64,000 nt of DNA, from assembly GCA_030068075.1 (NCBI GenBank), contig CM057832.1, forward strand, positions 79,206,502 to 79,270,501, written 5' to 3'. Within the stretch, counting starts at the first letter, position 1, and each line of letters begins with the position of its first letter. Both the position numbers and the translations under genes were made by a program. The notes beneath the pieces were generated by a model, which worked only from the letters and a program-made list of their open reading frames with translations, was not told the origin of the DNA and did no database searches. Source of the DNA: Paguma larvata. Lineage: Eukaryota; Chordata; Mammalia; Carnivora; Viverridae. Below are positions 20,660 through 31,720 of this stretch, piece after piece.

Positions 20660-21700
20660 TGAAGTATGGCTAGGAAGACATAGTCAAATTGTATAAAATG
20701 GCTGCTCCTGGTGTGATAATGTGAAGATATATGTTGAAAGGCAGGGAGTTACCAAAATTTCATAGGTCCAGAATGACCTTAGCAGATGGGCTGCAGAGTA
20801 AAAGGTAGTGGGATGAGAAAGTCTTCAACCATCCTCATCCTTAATGAATGCTCTTATGGGTTCCAGGAAAAAGGGTTGTGTAGTGAGCAGTGGAGTGGAA
20901 ACTGTCAGCCAAAGGCTGGCTCACCAACACAGAGTCAGGAAGGGGTCTACAAGCCTTGAGATCTCTTTAGACAAGTTTGTGTCATAGAGCAATTCTAGCA
21001 AGAGGCTTGTGAGAGGATAAGAGAAAAATAGGCTTCCTACAACCTTGAGCAAGTCCAGAGGCCAAGATTAAAAGGAAATAATAATAACACCCAGGAAGAT
21101 CCTGGACCATAACATTTCCAGGAAAGAATGCTGACGTTCAGGTACTCCGAGGCATCTTATTTGATAATGAGGTGGGGAAATGCAGTTGACCACAGGAAAT
21201 GGAAAGAAGAGTATAAAACTATTGCTAAGAATCAAAGCTAAACCCCACACCACTTGTGGTAGAGTGTTTCTCCTGTTTGTTCATCGATTCTGAATGTTAA
21301 GTAAGTCTTTCCAGCAGTGGTTCCAGGGTGCTGGAGCAATGAATCTCAGACAGGAGCTGAAAAATGAAGGCTGTAAAGTTCAGGGAATAATAGAAAATTA
21401 AATCTTAACTGAGCTGCTGTAAATATCACAGCTGAAAAACAGAGCACATCAGCAAACCGTGCTGGCAGTGAATTCCTCCTCTCCGCACAAAATCATCGGG
21501 GGTGCAGAACAGGGTATTCTGAGGTTTGGGTGTGAAGACGTGGTGATGAGGAGAGACAGAGAAAGGAAAGCAAGTGGTGTTTATAAATTAAAATACCTCT
21601 TAAGTAGAAAGCATGTTTTCTCAGCTAAAGCCAACAATCCAGCTCAAAGGACCTTTCTGCAGTAATTCACCTAATTAAACTTCTACTCCCATTAGCTGCA
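20660..21700. other. Repeat-poor DNA
   Basis: About 1 kb with no recognised repeat or gene. Short frames at 21068-21253 (-) and 21459-21665 (+) lack domains. Confidence 0.45.
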
Positions 21701-21744
21701 GCACTCATCATTTTAGGGCATCTATAGTTATTTGCGGGCACATC

Positions 21745-21885
21745 TTATCTCCGCAATGAGATCATAAACCCCTCGAAGGCAGGAAAGGACTTGTTTCCTT
21801 TCTTCATCTTTGTACTCCACACAACATCCAGAACTAATATTTCTTCACTGTCTCCAACACGCAGTGCGGTATTACAATGTTGAAT
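21745..21885 (+). mobile_element. L2 fragment
   Basis: ATCATAAACCCCTCGAAGGCAGGAAAGGACTTG, CATCTTTGTACTCCACACAACATCCAG follow the L2 3' end pattern of stop-rich ...AAGCTCCTTGAGGGCAGG... Confidence 0.55.
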
Positions 21886-21954
21886 CCTTTGGGGTGCTCC
21901 CAGACATCGGGCAGGGGGAGTAAGGCCAGGATGAATCACCAAAGAAGAGAATGA

Positions 21955-22055
21955 AGCTTTGAGCAGTAACTTGCCACAGAGCTGAGACTGGAACCCACGT
22001 CTACCTAATTCCAAAGCCTGTGCTCTCCCCTCCTTGCTACCCTGCCCTCTTGGCA
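21955..22055 (-). mobile_element. MIR fragment
   Basis: AGTAACTTGCCACAGAGCTGAGACTGGAACCCACGTCTACCTAATTCCAAAGCCTGTGCTCTCC is the reversed tRNA-related half of MIR. Confidence 0.8.
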
Positions 22056-22084
22056 AGTAGCAATTATATTACCCAATAATCATG

Positions 22085-22280
22085 CTGATAACACTAATAA
22101 TAGCTAATTTAATCAAGAACTTTCTCCGAGCCGGGTCTCAGTTAGAGGCTTTGTACTTATTATTATAATTAGTCCTCATCAGAACCTAAGTGTTTGGTGA
22201 TATTCTTATCCCTGTTTAATAGATCAGAAAACTGAGACACAGAGAGGTTAATAAAACTGTCTAAATCTTATACTAAGTGT
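22085..22280 (-). mobile_element. MIR fragment
   Basis: GAGCCGGGTCTCAGTTAGAGGCTTTGTACTTATT, TCATCAGAACCTAAGTGTTTGGTGATATTCTTATCCC and AGAAAACTGAGACACAGAGAGGTTAATAA follow reversed MIR. Confidence 0.8.
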
Positions 22281-22334
22281 GTGCTATCATTATTCTATAT
22301 TGATTTCAAAATATAAAAGTAAACATACACACAA

Positions 22335-22430
22335 AATCAGTTAACATGTTTTGAGTAACTACTTTGCACCAGGCTCTGTGAATTTTCTAATTTAATCCTC
22401 ATTACAACTCTCAAGGCAAAGCACATATTC
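22335..22430 (-). mobile_element. MIR fragment, short
   Basis: TTTTGAGTAACTACTTTGCACCAGGCTCTGTG and AATTTAATCCTCATTACAACTCTCAAGGC match the reversed MIR 3' half. Confidence 0.65.
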
Positions 22431-22930
22431 AGCAAATTGTGGAATAAATGAACAATTGAAGGTAAAAATAGAGCCACAACCATTTCCAATTGCTAACGTA
22501 AGAAAAATCCGGAGACTCCTCTGTGTTTGCACAGGCAACACCATAGCTCCCAAGCTATGGAGGGCCAGCAAAAATAAATGAATATAGAAATATAAGAGCA
22601 ATTTAGACAGTAGAAAGATTTTAGTTTGGAAGTGAGTGTTGTAAAAAATCCAATATGACACAGGCCTCCTTTGTTGTGATAGCATCTTATATGAATTATA
22701 CCAGAAGATCAGCATTTATAAATAAGACAGACAGAAGTCCCCAACTTAGTTTCAATTTTGTATCAGAAATACAGCCCTCCTAAACTGACGACAAATCTCT
22801 GGGATACATCCAGATGAATTAGATTGTGGTATGGTAGCGGTGGAAGAGAAGAGAGCTCTAAATAAAAATTAAAATGCCTTAGTTCTACGTCTGACTTTTC
22901 CAGTTTTCCTGGTGAAAAGTCAGGCATTTG
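22431..22930. other. Unassigned DNA
   Basis: A 107-codon minus-strand frame (22392-22715) overlaps the MIR and unique DNA, and is Leu/Phe/Ser-rich without domain. No repeat is recognised in the rest. Confidence 0.4.
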
Positions 22931-22934
22931 TTCT

Positions 22935-23312
22935 GTCCACCGAATGTTTCTTTGCCACCCTTAAGTTTAGGCATGATCATATGACTCGCTTTGGCCAATG
23001 CAATATGACCAACAGTGATGATAAATTAAATCTTATTGGCAAACTAAATTGAATTTAATGGCAAATTAAATCTTTTCAGGCAGAAGCATTAGAATCATGC
23101 ATGGTTTGCGATGACCTGTCTTCTGTCATGATGACAGATGATATTAGAGAAGGCATTTTCTATCACTCTGCAGCCCTAAGTGAAATGACATGGAATAGAG
23201 GACCTAGCGAACCCATAGTGGAAACATAGCACAAATGAGAAATAAATGTTGTTTTAAGTCATGAAATTTTATTGTGTTACTGTAGCATAACTTAGCACAA
23301 CCTGATTGATAG
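22935..23312 (+). mobile_element. Old LTR-like repeat (MaLR/ERVL class)
   Basis: TATGACTCGCTTTGGCCAATGCAATATG in the first part and GAGAAATAAATGTTGTTTTAAGTCATG, then GTAGCATAACTTAGCACAACCTGATTGATAG at the end have the shape of an old LTR with its polyadenylation signal before the terminal repeat of the class. The repeated AAATTAAATCTT (about 23023-23074) is a local duplication. There is no coding internal region. Confidence 0.5.
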
Positions 23313-23319
23313 ACCAACT

Positions 23320-23405
23320 AATAAGTTGTGTTACCTTAGGACACTTCTTTTACTGGCCTGGGTATCAGCTTCCTTATCTGTAAACCTAAGGGGTTAGCCT
23401 AGGAC
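23320..23405 (+). mobile_element. MIR fragment
   Basis: TTACCTTAGGACACTTCTTTTACTGGCCTGGGTATCAGCTTCCTTATCTGTAAACCTAAG corresponds to the MIR core. Confidence 0.6.
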
Positions 23406-23477
23406 AAAAAGGTTTAATCTGGGGGCTCACTGAGTAGGCTTTAAGATGACAACGAAGCCCCCAAATTATAGGTAATA

Positions 23478-23535
23478 TTGTGTGTGTGTGTGGGTGTGGG
23501 TGTGTGGGTGTGTGGGTGTGTGTGTGGGTGTATGA
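23478..23535 (+). repeat. (TG)n and (GTGTGGGT)n microsatellite
   Basis: Impure GT tract interspersed with GGGTGTG units. It gives rise to a spurious Cys/Val/Gly-rich frame. Confidence 0.95.
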
Positions 23536-23536
23536 G

Positions 23537-24094
23537 AGATGGAATTCACATTTTTCTGGAGAGAGAGTTCATAACTTTTCCCACTTTTAAGAGGGTCTAT
23601 GTTACTCGAAATGCGATTAAGAACCTGAATTATCTCGAAAGCCATTTTCCAGCTCTAGTGTGCTTTTTAGAATCTAGAGTAGGAAAAAATAGCTAATTAG
23701 GTTCCTCTCTGATCTGGTATTTCAGGACTTGCCTTGAGTCAGATTTTATGAAGGTTGTTTTCAAATAATTAAGTTTAAGAGTTTGGCTTAATAGGATTGC
23801 AAATATCAAAATCTCAGGAGGTATTCCTGGGTGAAAAGAGAGGATTCAGAGCAATTCTTTTTAACCCAAAGAAGGAAAGTTTCTTCAAAAATTGAAAACG
23901 GGGTCCCAGATCACTTTGAGTGGGTGGGACAGAATGGGATCTCTAGGAAGATATGAAGAAAAAAGGGTCACTCTTCTAAAAATACATCACCACAGAAAAG
24001 TTAATGCCTGAAGGCCAGAGTGTGATACTTGAGCAGAAGGCAATGAGCTGTCTTAAATTTGAAGATGACTGTGTAGATTACGTTAATAGAGAGA
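23537..24094. other. Unique DNA
   Basis: No repeat or gene recognised. Confidence 0.4.
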
Positions 24095-24195
24095 GCCTGA
24101 ATTTTATTGATGGACAACCTGGATTCAAAATGCTGTGTGTTAGTCCACAATTTTCTCATCTATAAAATAAGGACAATAATACTTGGCTGTAACAG
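24095..24195 (+). mobile_element. MIR fragment
   Basis: GAGAGCCTGAATTTTATTGATGGACAACCTGGATTC, then CACAATTTTCTCATCTATAAAATAAGGACAATAATACTTGGC resembles MIR head and core with an internal deletion. Confidence 0.65.
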
Positions 24196-24658
24196 GGAGT
24201 ACCCCAGCAGCACATAGGTGATGTATTCAAACAGGGTAATAAGGGGAGTTTAATGAGGACTATTTATGACGATCAGTTCTGAGTTCAGAGAAACCAGCAA
24301 GGTATGTAGAAGCACCTTGGGAAGGGTTAAAGCAGGGAGCCCTTTGTCGCTCTTAAATCTGAAGGGATGAGGAGAGAGAACAGTTACCATAAAAAGGAGA
24401 GTTTAGCTGTAGCTGCTGTAGCTGCAGGAGTTGTGGCCTTCCAAGGGAAACAGACATGCTAATCCCTGGCCCAGCAGGGAGAGAGAGCCAGCTCACCCTC
24501 CTGCGTTCTGTGGGAGCCTCCCATTGGCCAAGAAGAAACCAATGGGCAAACTCATTGATATGGTTTGCTCCTGGGGGCAGAGAGATGGAGAGAGAAAGGT
24601 AGAGAGAGGATATGGAAGGGAAATGAGCCGTCCAGCTTTTGGGTCATTCTGAGGATTC
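24196..24658. other. Unassigned, possibly dispersed repeat
   Basis: GGGAGTTTAATGAGGACTATTTATG, CTGCTGTAGCTGCAGGAGTTGTGG and CCTCCCATTGGCCAAGAAGAAACCAATGGGC have a repeat-like feel, and the last contains a CCATTGG/CCAATGG inverted pair. I cannot name the family. Confidence 0.35.
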
Positions 24659-24674
24659 AAAGAGATAACATTTA

Positions 24675-24896
24675 GGGGCAACCGAGTGGCTCAGTCGGTT
24701 GAGTGTCCAACTTCGGCTCAGGTCATGATCTCGTAGTCTGTGAGTTCAAGCCCGGCTTCGGGCTCTGTGCTGACAGCTCAGAGCCTGGAGCCTGCTTCGG
24801 ATTCTGTGTCTCCCTCTCTCTCTGCCCCTCCCCAACTCATGCTCTGTCTTTCTCTGACTCAAAAATAAATAAACATTAAAAATTTTTTTTAAAAAA
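24675..24896 (+). mobile_element. Young feliform SINE
   Basis: Very close to consensus (GTCGGTTGAGTGTCCAACTTCGGCTCAGG, TTCGGGCTCTGTGCTGACAG, CTCAAAAATAAATAAACATT). AGAGATAACATTTA is duplicated at 24661-24674 and 24899-24912. Low divergence suggests activity late in the felid lineage. Confidence 0.97.
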
Positions 24897-24912
24897 AGAG
24901 AGATAACATTTA

Positions 24913-25730
24913 GAAGCATGCGAAGTGTTATATTAGCTATTATTTACTCGTTTTGTGAATAAATGCCTCACATCCTTTGCTAAAAAAACAAAAAACAAAA
25001 AACAAAAAAACACAATGATTCTGATAGGATTACAGGGTTCTGTAGGGAGCGAGTCCATAGCCCCTGAGAGAGGGGGGATAGGACACATGGACAGAGATTC
25101 AGGCCTCAGCATGAAGCCACTGTGCTTAGGGACGTGGGCTGGGGGTTGGAGAGCTGTTTCTGGATGCTTTGAGTCACGATTAACTGGTGTATTATGTTGC
25201 AAGGACAGAGTATCTGAGACTGCTACTCCCTGGAGTGCCAAGACATCAGCCCTTTCCCGAGTCTTCATGCTGCTGTGACAAGGAGTTCTGGTCTGCTGGC
25301 TGCTTAGCAGATACCTTCCCAAGCAACAAGATCTAGACTTGAATAAGCTCCATTAGCACGTATCAGGAGGTGTATCCCCTGATGTGCACATAGATGCCAA
25401 AATACAGACTTTCTGTTCAAAATGCAGCCTCGCAATGTTTGGGCTGTGCGGTATGCAGCAGGAGTTGTCATGTTAAATTGTACCGAAGCTTGTTCATTCA
25501 CTAACAGGCAGAGAGGTACTTAGCTCAAGAGTGATATTCAAAACCTGGATAGGCTTTGGTTAAACATTTTCTCACTGTACTCTACAAAGGCAGCTTTTCC
25601 CAGAGAAAGATCGTTGGAGTATAGTATCAGGAGATTGTAACGTTTCTGTTGAAAGTCCTAACCGATAGAGAGACAGCTCACGTTTTGACCTACCCAGCTT
25701 TCCCTCTTCCTTCTCCTGGAAGAAAATGCC
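24913..25730. other. Repeat-poor DNA with CA5-type A-rich spot
   Basis: A-rich CAAAAAA repeats lie at 24982-25010. Overlapping frames at 24955-25278 (+) and 24933-25322 (-) are a chance antisense pair without domains. No repeat family recognised. Confidence 0.45.
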
Positions 25731-25734
25731 CTTC

Positions 25735-26030
25735 CTTCATTGGATGGAGTCTGGGTGGGACTGTGAACATGTGACCTGAGCTGGACCAGTCAGATTCCTT
25801 TCCCTAGAATGTGAAGCTTCAGGGGAATGACCCAAGTTTGGAAAAGTCATTGAAACTAATCTCATTGGTGGTACCCCCACAAGACTGCTCATTTATTCCT
25901 GCCTCCTACAGACCCCCAAATAAGTCCAGATTTCCATCTGTTGAGGCCTGGTTGTCCAGCATCTCCTTTCATTCCCTAAGCTACCCTCTGTCTTTTTAAT
26001 TCATTATTCTTTGGTTTTAGGTAGCTAGGC
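25735..26030 (+). mobile_element. LTR-like ancient repeat, family A (short)
   Basis: GGGTGGGACTGTGAACATGTGACCTGAGCTGGACCAGTCAGATTCC matches the middle of the same unnamed family seen at 34195-34600 (GAGCACATGACCAATCAGAGTAAATG). The remainder is diverged. Confidence 0.45.
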
Positions 26031-26554
26031 TAGAGCAAATAGGGATAATCCATGTTTCAGAAATTGACAAGAATGATGACTTGGATGAGGTTTTAGCAAG
26101 CTTTCCCTTCTGTTTACCCCCAAATCAGCTGAGAAGCAGTACAAATGGTATATGCCAGGAAAAGGGCACAGCTGAGGGAGTGGGTCCTAATTCTTCATAG
26201 AGGCATGGCTGAGGTTCAGAGGACTGAGCACTCCACAGGGAGTGAGAATCCTACCTTTTATACTTTTAGACTGAAGTAAGGACAAAGTCTTCATTCAAGA
26301 GTCTAACAAGGGCCATATAAAAAAAGCTTTGCTTCTCCACAGTGCTAGAATTTTTACAGGCTTTCACTGAGATATAGTAGGCTTGGCCATGCCATAGCAC
26401 TGTTGATCGAAACCCACCTCTGTCCCTTGTGACAAAGCATCTTGATACGCACAGCTGGGGAATTCTTGTTCTTCCATAATCTCAGTCTGATTTCCTTTCT
26501 GCCTTATTATCCACTATTTCTTCTCCCTATTTCTACAGGATTATTATGGAGAAA
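26031..26554. other. Unique DNA
   Basis: No repeat or gene recognised. Confidence 0.4.
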
Positions 26555-26705
26555 ATACATTTATGTACATAGTCACTAATTTTCTTAACATATCACCAAG
26601 GTAAGATTATTTTCCCATTTTATTGATTAAGGAATGAATGCTCAGAGCTCTCTGTAGAAAAGGAATTCAGATTCAGACCTCTTTGACTTCAATGTCCACA
26701 CTCCT
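26555..26705 (-). mobile_element. MIR fragment
   Basis: TTATTTTCCCATTTTATTGATTAAGGAATGAATGCTCAGAG and AGATTCAGACCTCTTTGACTTCAATGTCCACACTC match reversed MIR. Confidence 0.7.
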
Positions 26706-26724
26706 GCCCTGTCCCATCCTGCTC

Positions 26725-26835
26725 AGTTTCTGATCCCAATTCTGATTCTAATTATACTGTGTTCTTGGATAAGTCACTCACTTTTCTTTGGCTCCTTTGT
26801 GAGTAAGCATATAATCATATCTCTCCACAATATTA
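26725..26835 (+). mobile_element. MIR fragment, opposite strand to neighbour
   Basis: CTGTGTTCTTGGATAAGTCACTCACTTTTCTTTGGCTCC is MIR-core-like in the plus sense, immediately after a minus MIR. Confidence 0.5.
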
Positions 26836-27149
26836 TTTGGACAAGATGGATAGCAAATAGATGAGCGTATTAGGCTGAGAGACAGAGTGGTTCCAAAGAG
26901 CTGTAAAACTATGTATGCTTCTATTCTTTTTGCATTTTGCAATGTCTACCTAAAAGAAAAAAGGACAGAAGCATTCTATCTTTGGTTTTTGGAAGTGGAA
27001 ATTCTGCTATCCATTCTAAGACAATGAAAAACCCCAGAGGGAGGCATATCTAGCTATCTTTTCTCTCTGCGAATTTACATATTTCTTTCTACATTTGCTC
27101 CCCAAGGCTGAGTTAGAAGGTCTCAGTGGCAGCTTCTCTTTTCAAATTA
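26836..27149. other. Unique DNA
   Basis: No repeat or gene recognised. Confidence 0.4.
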
Positions 27150-27476
27150 CAGGCATCCCTCAGAGATACTGCAGGTTAGGTTCCAAACCACCACAGTACA
27201 GTGTCGAATGAATTTTTTTGTTTCCTAGTGCCTACAAAAGTTATGTTTACAATTTACTGTAGTCTGGTAAGTATGCAAAATAGCATTATGTCTAAAAAAT
27301 GTACATACCTTAATTTAAAAATAGTTTGTTGACACAGACACAAAGTGAGCAAATGCTGTTGGGGAAATGGAACCAATGGACTTGTTTGACGTGATTGCCA
27401 CCAACATTCAACTTGTACAAGATGCAATATCTGTGAAGTGCAATCGAGTGAAGCACAATAAACCAAGGTCTGCCTG
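27150..27476 (-). mobile_element. Tigger1-type miniature DNA transposon
   Basis: The left end CAGGCATCCCTCAGAGATAC and right end AATAAACCAAGGTCTGCCTG are inverted termini of a TcMar-Tigger1 element, the typical form being CAGGCATACCTCGGAGATAT. About 330 bases remain against some 2.4 kb for a complete element, so only the two end regions are kept and the transposase gene is absent. The strand is given relative to the transposase. TA precedes the left end (27148-27149), while the right TA has mutated. Confidence 0.88.
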
Positions 27477-28500
27477 TTTCCCCCAAATACGTCTTACATC
27501 GGGAGTAAGTTGCTGGATTCACCATCATTATTCGCCTAGGATATTCAATGCTGGTTTAACCACTCATCTTAAGCCCCAAAATGGCCAGAAACTTAAATTA
27601 AGCGGTTCTTTGGTCCAGTTTCCTGGACCCCAAGTGTGTTCAAGTGGCCAGCATTAAGCAGGAGTGAAAGGCAAGCTTCTGTGACCCAGGAGCCAAGCTG
27701 CAATGCAGAACCTGTCCTTTGTAGAGCAAAATCTTAGATCAAGCAACCCTGCATGAGAAGCCCTTCCCCCACAACCTAAGTATTGGTTTTCGTCTCAGAC
27801 AAAGGAAATAATTGGTTTTCTGCACTAAGCTCTGTGATCTACTGCTGCCAACTACACTACTGTAAAACTTTAACTCCTTGCAGGCCATTTTGTCTCTGCA
27901 GGAGGGAGAAGTAAAAAGGAGAACTACATCACTCAGAGCCAACTGGAATATAAGTGATGCAATGTAAATTCCACTAACATGGTATCCATCTCAGCTGTCT
28001 TGAAATCATGGCCAACATTAGGAACAAAAGCCAGAGAGCTTGGAATAGAACAGATTTCCACCTTCAAGAGCAAACCCATACATTACCCAGTGGTTGCAGG
28101 GAAAGAGTCTGGAATTCTACCAGGTGGAAGACGAAGCCAGCCTCTCCACTTCCTCTGTCTATATTTGCTCTCCAGTTAACGAGACTTTAAATGTTCATGA
28201 GGTCTTCCTGGGTAAATGTGAATCCAGCCTACTGGATTCCAGAACTGCAGAAAAGGTAGGGGCTGGAAGAATGCAAAGGCAGGTGCAACAGAGCCTCTGC
28301 CCGCTACAAGACTCCAATAGAGCACGTTGAATGAATTAATTAAAAGGGTTAGAGGGAAGCAGAAAATACTGATTTATAAACAGGGGAAAACAGAATGTAC
28401 CCCAGTCCAGAAGATTGTGCAAGGCCCCTCACCAGGCACCTCATCGCAGTATATTTGTAGTTTTCTTACATATGAAAACAAGGCTCAATAAAAATAAACT
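27477..28500. other. Repeat-poor DNA
   Basis: About 1 kb without recognised repeat. Several frames of 60-78 codons overlap in three phases at 27979-28330, none with a domain. Confidence 0.45.
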
Positions 28501-29628
28501 CTTCCAATGTGTTTAATGATTTTTAAGGCTCAGTTGAACATGAGGTTGATGAGAAAACTTGCAAGGGTGTGACTAGTTATGGTATCACTCCAATATTTTT
28601 GAAGTCTCCCTAGAGTTACCTGTGCAATACATGCTTGTGCTTGTGGGTGCTGGGACTTCTCTCTCTAATGGGAGGAACCTCCCACAGGCAATAACCAAAC
28701 AAAAGTCAAAGTTTGAGCAAAATAAAGTTTGAAAAGTATCTTTGAGAGCCTTCCATTCTTCCAATCCAAACTTTTCTGTATATTCCTTCAAATTTAAAAA
28801 CAGTATCTTGTCACTTGTTTCCAATGTTCTTTTTTAACCACTTTTGGTTAAAACAATTGAGGTTAGCACCTTTGTTTGAACAGCTGCTCACCATTAGCAG
28901 AGGAACTGTTCCTCTCTGCACCTGGGGGCATCCTGCAAAACAGGCTCACATCCCTGCATCCCTTCAATCAGAATTAGCTGACCTTGGCCTTGCACCCTTG
29001 TGCTCTATTCTTCCTTCTAACCTTCTAAAAGAATTTTCATAACAGATTTCTTTAGGGAGGTTTTCACAAGAAACATGGGTTTGCCTTGCCACCCTCTTGG
29101 AGTTTTAATATTTGAATTTAAGGAATTTTGGAGGAAGGGGTTTATAAGTTGGAAAATCACCTGGAAGGCAGCCTCCAAATGTTCCGTATTACGTTAGAGA
29201 ACACCAGTCACCATTAGGGATTTTTCATAATCACTATGAAAAGAAAGAACCACAAAAGTCGAATGTCAGCCAGGAAATAAGTAGGTTACATTTGGGCAGA
29301 TGGTTAATATTCGGGGGAAGGATATCCAGATTCATGATTTTCTTTTTCCTTAACAGCAATATCAACAAAACACGGCAACCTCTCTCGGGCGTTTGAGGTG
29401 ATGAACTCACGGTGTTCATATTTAGGCTTAGTGCAGAGCTCATTTCTGTCAGTCAACTACTGTCTATTGACCATTGCTGCATGGCTAGATTATTCCTGTG
29501 ATGAAGCCTACTTTCTGCTTAAAGGGTTGTTTTATTCAAATGCTGGCTTCCACATTCACCAGGGTTGTTAAAATTATTTCTTGAGTTTAGCAAAGTGAAA
29601 CATTCCACTTGGGTTTGCACTTTTCTCT
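28501..29628. other. Repeat-poor DNA
   Basis: About 1.1 kb of sequence without a repeat I can name. No frame with a domain. One of the longer candidate conserved non-coding stretches. Confidence 0.45.
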
Positions 29629-29642
29629 AATTAATGTTTTTA

Positions 29643-29855
29643 GGGGCACCTGGGTGGCTCAGTTGGTTGAGCGTCCGACTTCGGCTCAGGTCATGATCTC
29701 CCCATCTGTGAGTTCAAGCCCCGCGTCGGGCTCTGTGCTGCCAGCTCAGAGCCTGGAGACTGCTTCACATTCTGTGTCTCCCTCTCTCTCTGCCCCTCCC
29801 CCACTCATGCTCTGTCTCTCTCTGTCTCAAAAATAAATAAACATTAAAAAAAATT
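29643..29855 (+). mobile_element. Young feliform SINE
   Basis: Nearly identical to consensus, with CpGs kept in GAGCGTCCGACTTCGG and CCGCGTCGGGC. The exact target duplication AATTAATGTTTTTA is at 29629-29642 and 29856-29869. One of the two youngest-looking copies in the window. Confidence 0.98.
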
Positions 29856-29869
29856 AATTAATGTTTTTA

Positions 29870-30540
29870 ACATGGGCCCTCTGAATTATAACCATGAATA
29901 GTTAAATACACTGTTAGGCTGGTGGTGTTCTTTTTATCCCAGTCTACCAATCTGCTGGTTGGTACAAGAGCTCACATCTGCTGCAGGAATGAAGAGCAGT
30001 TCCATAATATTCTTTGCTTTCTCCCCTATCTGGTATTTGGGATAGTGTAGAAAGTGGAGGCATCACTATGTGGAAAAGGAGGGAAATTTTAAAAGATTGG
30101 AGGGAACTCATCCTTCCCTCCACCTACGCACTGCCTTCTAAGCCCCACTCTTAGTGAAAGGCATTTTCAATGCCATTTGTTTATTTGTATTTGCCAAATG
30201 ATAGGCAATTTCTCCAAAAGGCTGCATTAAAAGGTTAGCATCCACAGAGCCATGAAGCATTAAACCACTCACTCACATTCATTAGACACCTCTACCCGGA
30301 TGTCACATAATTACAACGGAGTCCAATCACATATGCTGTGAATATGCATATTCACACTATCCACTTTGGAAAAACGCAAACAGCACCCTCACCACCACCT
30401 AGAAAAGCATAGTTTTTAGTGTGATGTCCTTCAAACAGAGGCCAACATCTTTATCTGTGTTCAACTTAAAAGAGACTGACAAGTTCCAATGCAACTGAAA
30501 TCACCTACACAGAGACACTGAGATTCAAGTGATTTAAATG
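29870..30540. other. Repeat-free DNA with a palindromic site
   Basis: No repeat is recognised in these 670 bases, which hold a perfect 20-bp palindrome at 30337-30356. Confidence 0.45.
30337..30356. promoter_or_regulatory. Perfect 20-bp palindrome, possible POU-type site
   Basis: TGTGAATATGCATATTCACA equals its own reverse complement. Each half contains AATATGCAT, which fits the published Pit-1/POU pattern WWTATNCAT on both strands. Symmetry and match are seen. Binding and function are inferred. A chance palindrome in AT-rich DNA remains possible. Confidence 0.35.
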
Positions 30541-30880
30541 GTGATTTTGTTGACATTAGCTTTTTGTCTTAGTGCCTTTGGAATCTCACCCCAAGTAATT
30601 TGCAACCTCACTGTACCACAAAGCCGAATGCATTGTCTTCTGAGGCTAATTGACTTTCCCACCAAGCGTTACTCTCACATCACAGGTGCTACCATTTCCC
30701 TCATAACAAACGCTTGGAAACTTGGAATCATCATTATCTTAAGCTACTCCTTTATCAATATTATTCAGGTTTGTAGCATGTGCTACATGCAAGAGACTGT
30801 ACCAGATGTCGTGGGGGAGAAAAAGAAATATGGAAAACAGTCCCTGACCTCAATAAGCTGAACTTAAGCTGAGTGAGACG
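30541..30880 (-). mobile_element. L2 3' end plus unassigned flank
   Basis: TTGTAGCATGTGCTACATGCAAGAGACTGTACCAGATG and GGAAAACAGTCCCTGACCTCAATAAGCTG (30771-30861) follow the reversed L2 terminus. The part before 30760 is not assigned, although it hosts a 107-codon chance frame. Confidence 0.5.
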
Positions 30881-31169
30881 TGTGCAAATAAAAAAGATAA
30901 TTAAGGAAACAAAACGTAAAAACAAAATGGCTACGGAAATCACTCTGGGCATGCGTGAAGGAAGACCTCGGGCAGCAAGGCAACCCAGGTGAGCAGACAC
31001 AGCCCTGCAACCAGGATGGAAGCCAAGGTTGGAACTCACAAGAAAGAACAGGTTAGAATCACTTAGAGTTCAAGTAAGCAACGGAGCCTTTGGATTTTGC
31101 CTTCATGTCCCATGCAGCTAGCTGGTCGTTCCTTTCAGCAGTGTTTACTGCCCACAGATTACAGGTTTG

Positions 31170-31410
31170 GACTATAACAGTTACTTGCCAGTACTTGCTG
31201 AGCACCACTGTATGCCAGGGACTGTACTAAGTACTTCATACATTTTAATTATTTAGTCTTCAAATAAAGTAAATACTATTATCTTCCACATTTTACAGAT
31301 GAGGAAATAGAGGAACAGAGCATTTGAGAATCTTGCCTAGAGATAAATGTCCAGTAAACGGAAGATCAGAATTCCAACCCAGTCCTACTTTTCCATCACA
31401 TTGCCTCTGT
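31170..31410 (-). mobile_element. MIR, nearly complete
   Basis: TACTTGCTGAGCACCACTGTATGCCAGGGACTGTACTAAGTACTTCATACATTTTAATT, ACATTTTACAGATGAGGAAATAGAGG and AATTCCAACCCAGTCCTACTTTTCCATCACATTGCC run through nearly the whole reversed MIR. Confidence 0.88.
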
Positions 31411-31439
31411 GTCATTTAAGGTACCAGATCTAACCTTGA

Positions 31440-31720
31440 AAACACAGCTCTCACCTGCCCTCTCCCACTTAAGAAAATGTTTAGAACATCCTTATTGCCT
31501 AAAAGACAAGACTCACTGTCATTAGGCTGGAAATTCAAGACCTCAGCCTTAGCCTATGGTGCCAATGAGATTCTTCTGATACCTCTGCAACAGTGGCCCT
31601 CCACTTTAACCAAGCTAGTCTACTCATCGGCCCTAGGAGACATATTGCACATTTATGTCTTAAGGACCCACAATCACACATATGGCTTCTAGAGCCCTTC
31701 ATGTTACACCTTACTCGAGC
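31440..31720 (+). mobile_element. Possible L2 fragment
   Basis: AAAATGTTTAGAACATCCTTATTGCCTAAAAG... with TTAGGCTGGAAATTCAAGACC resembles a diverged L2 3' coding region. Weak. Confidence 0.35.

Noticed and set aside
24933..25322. Antisense pair of 129- and 107-codon frames.
   Set aside because: Neither has a domain, and each is explained by a local lack of stops.
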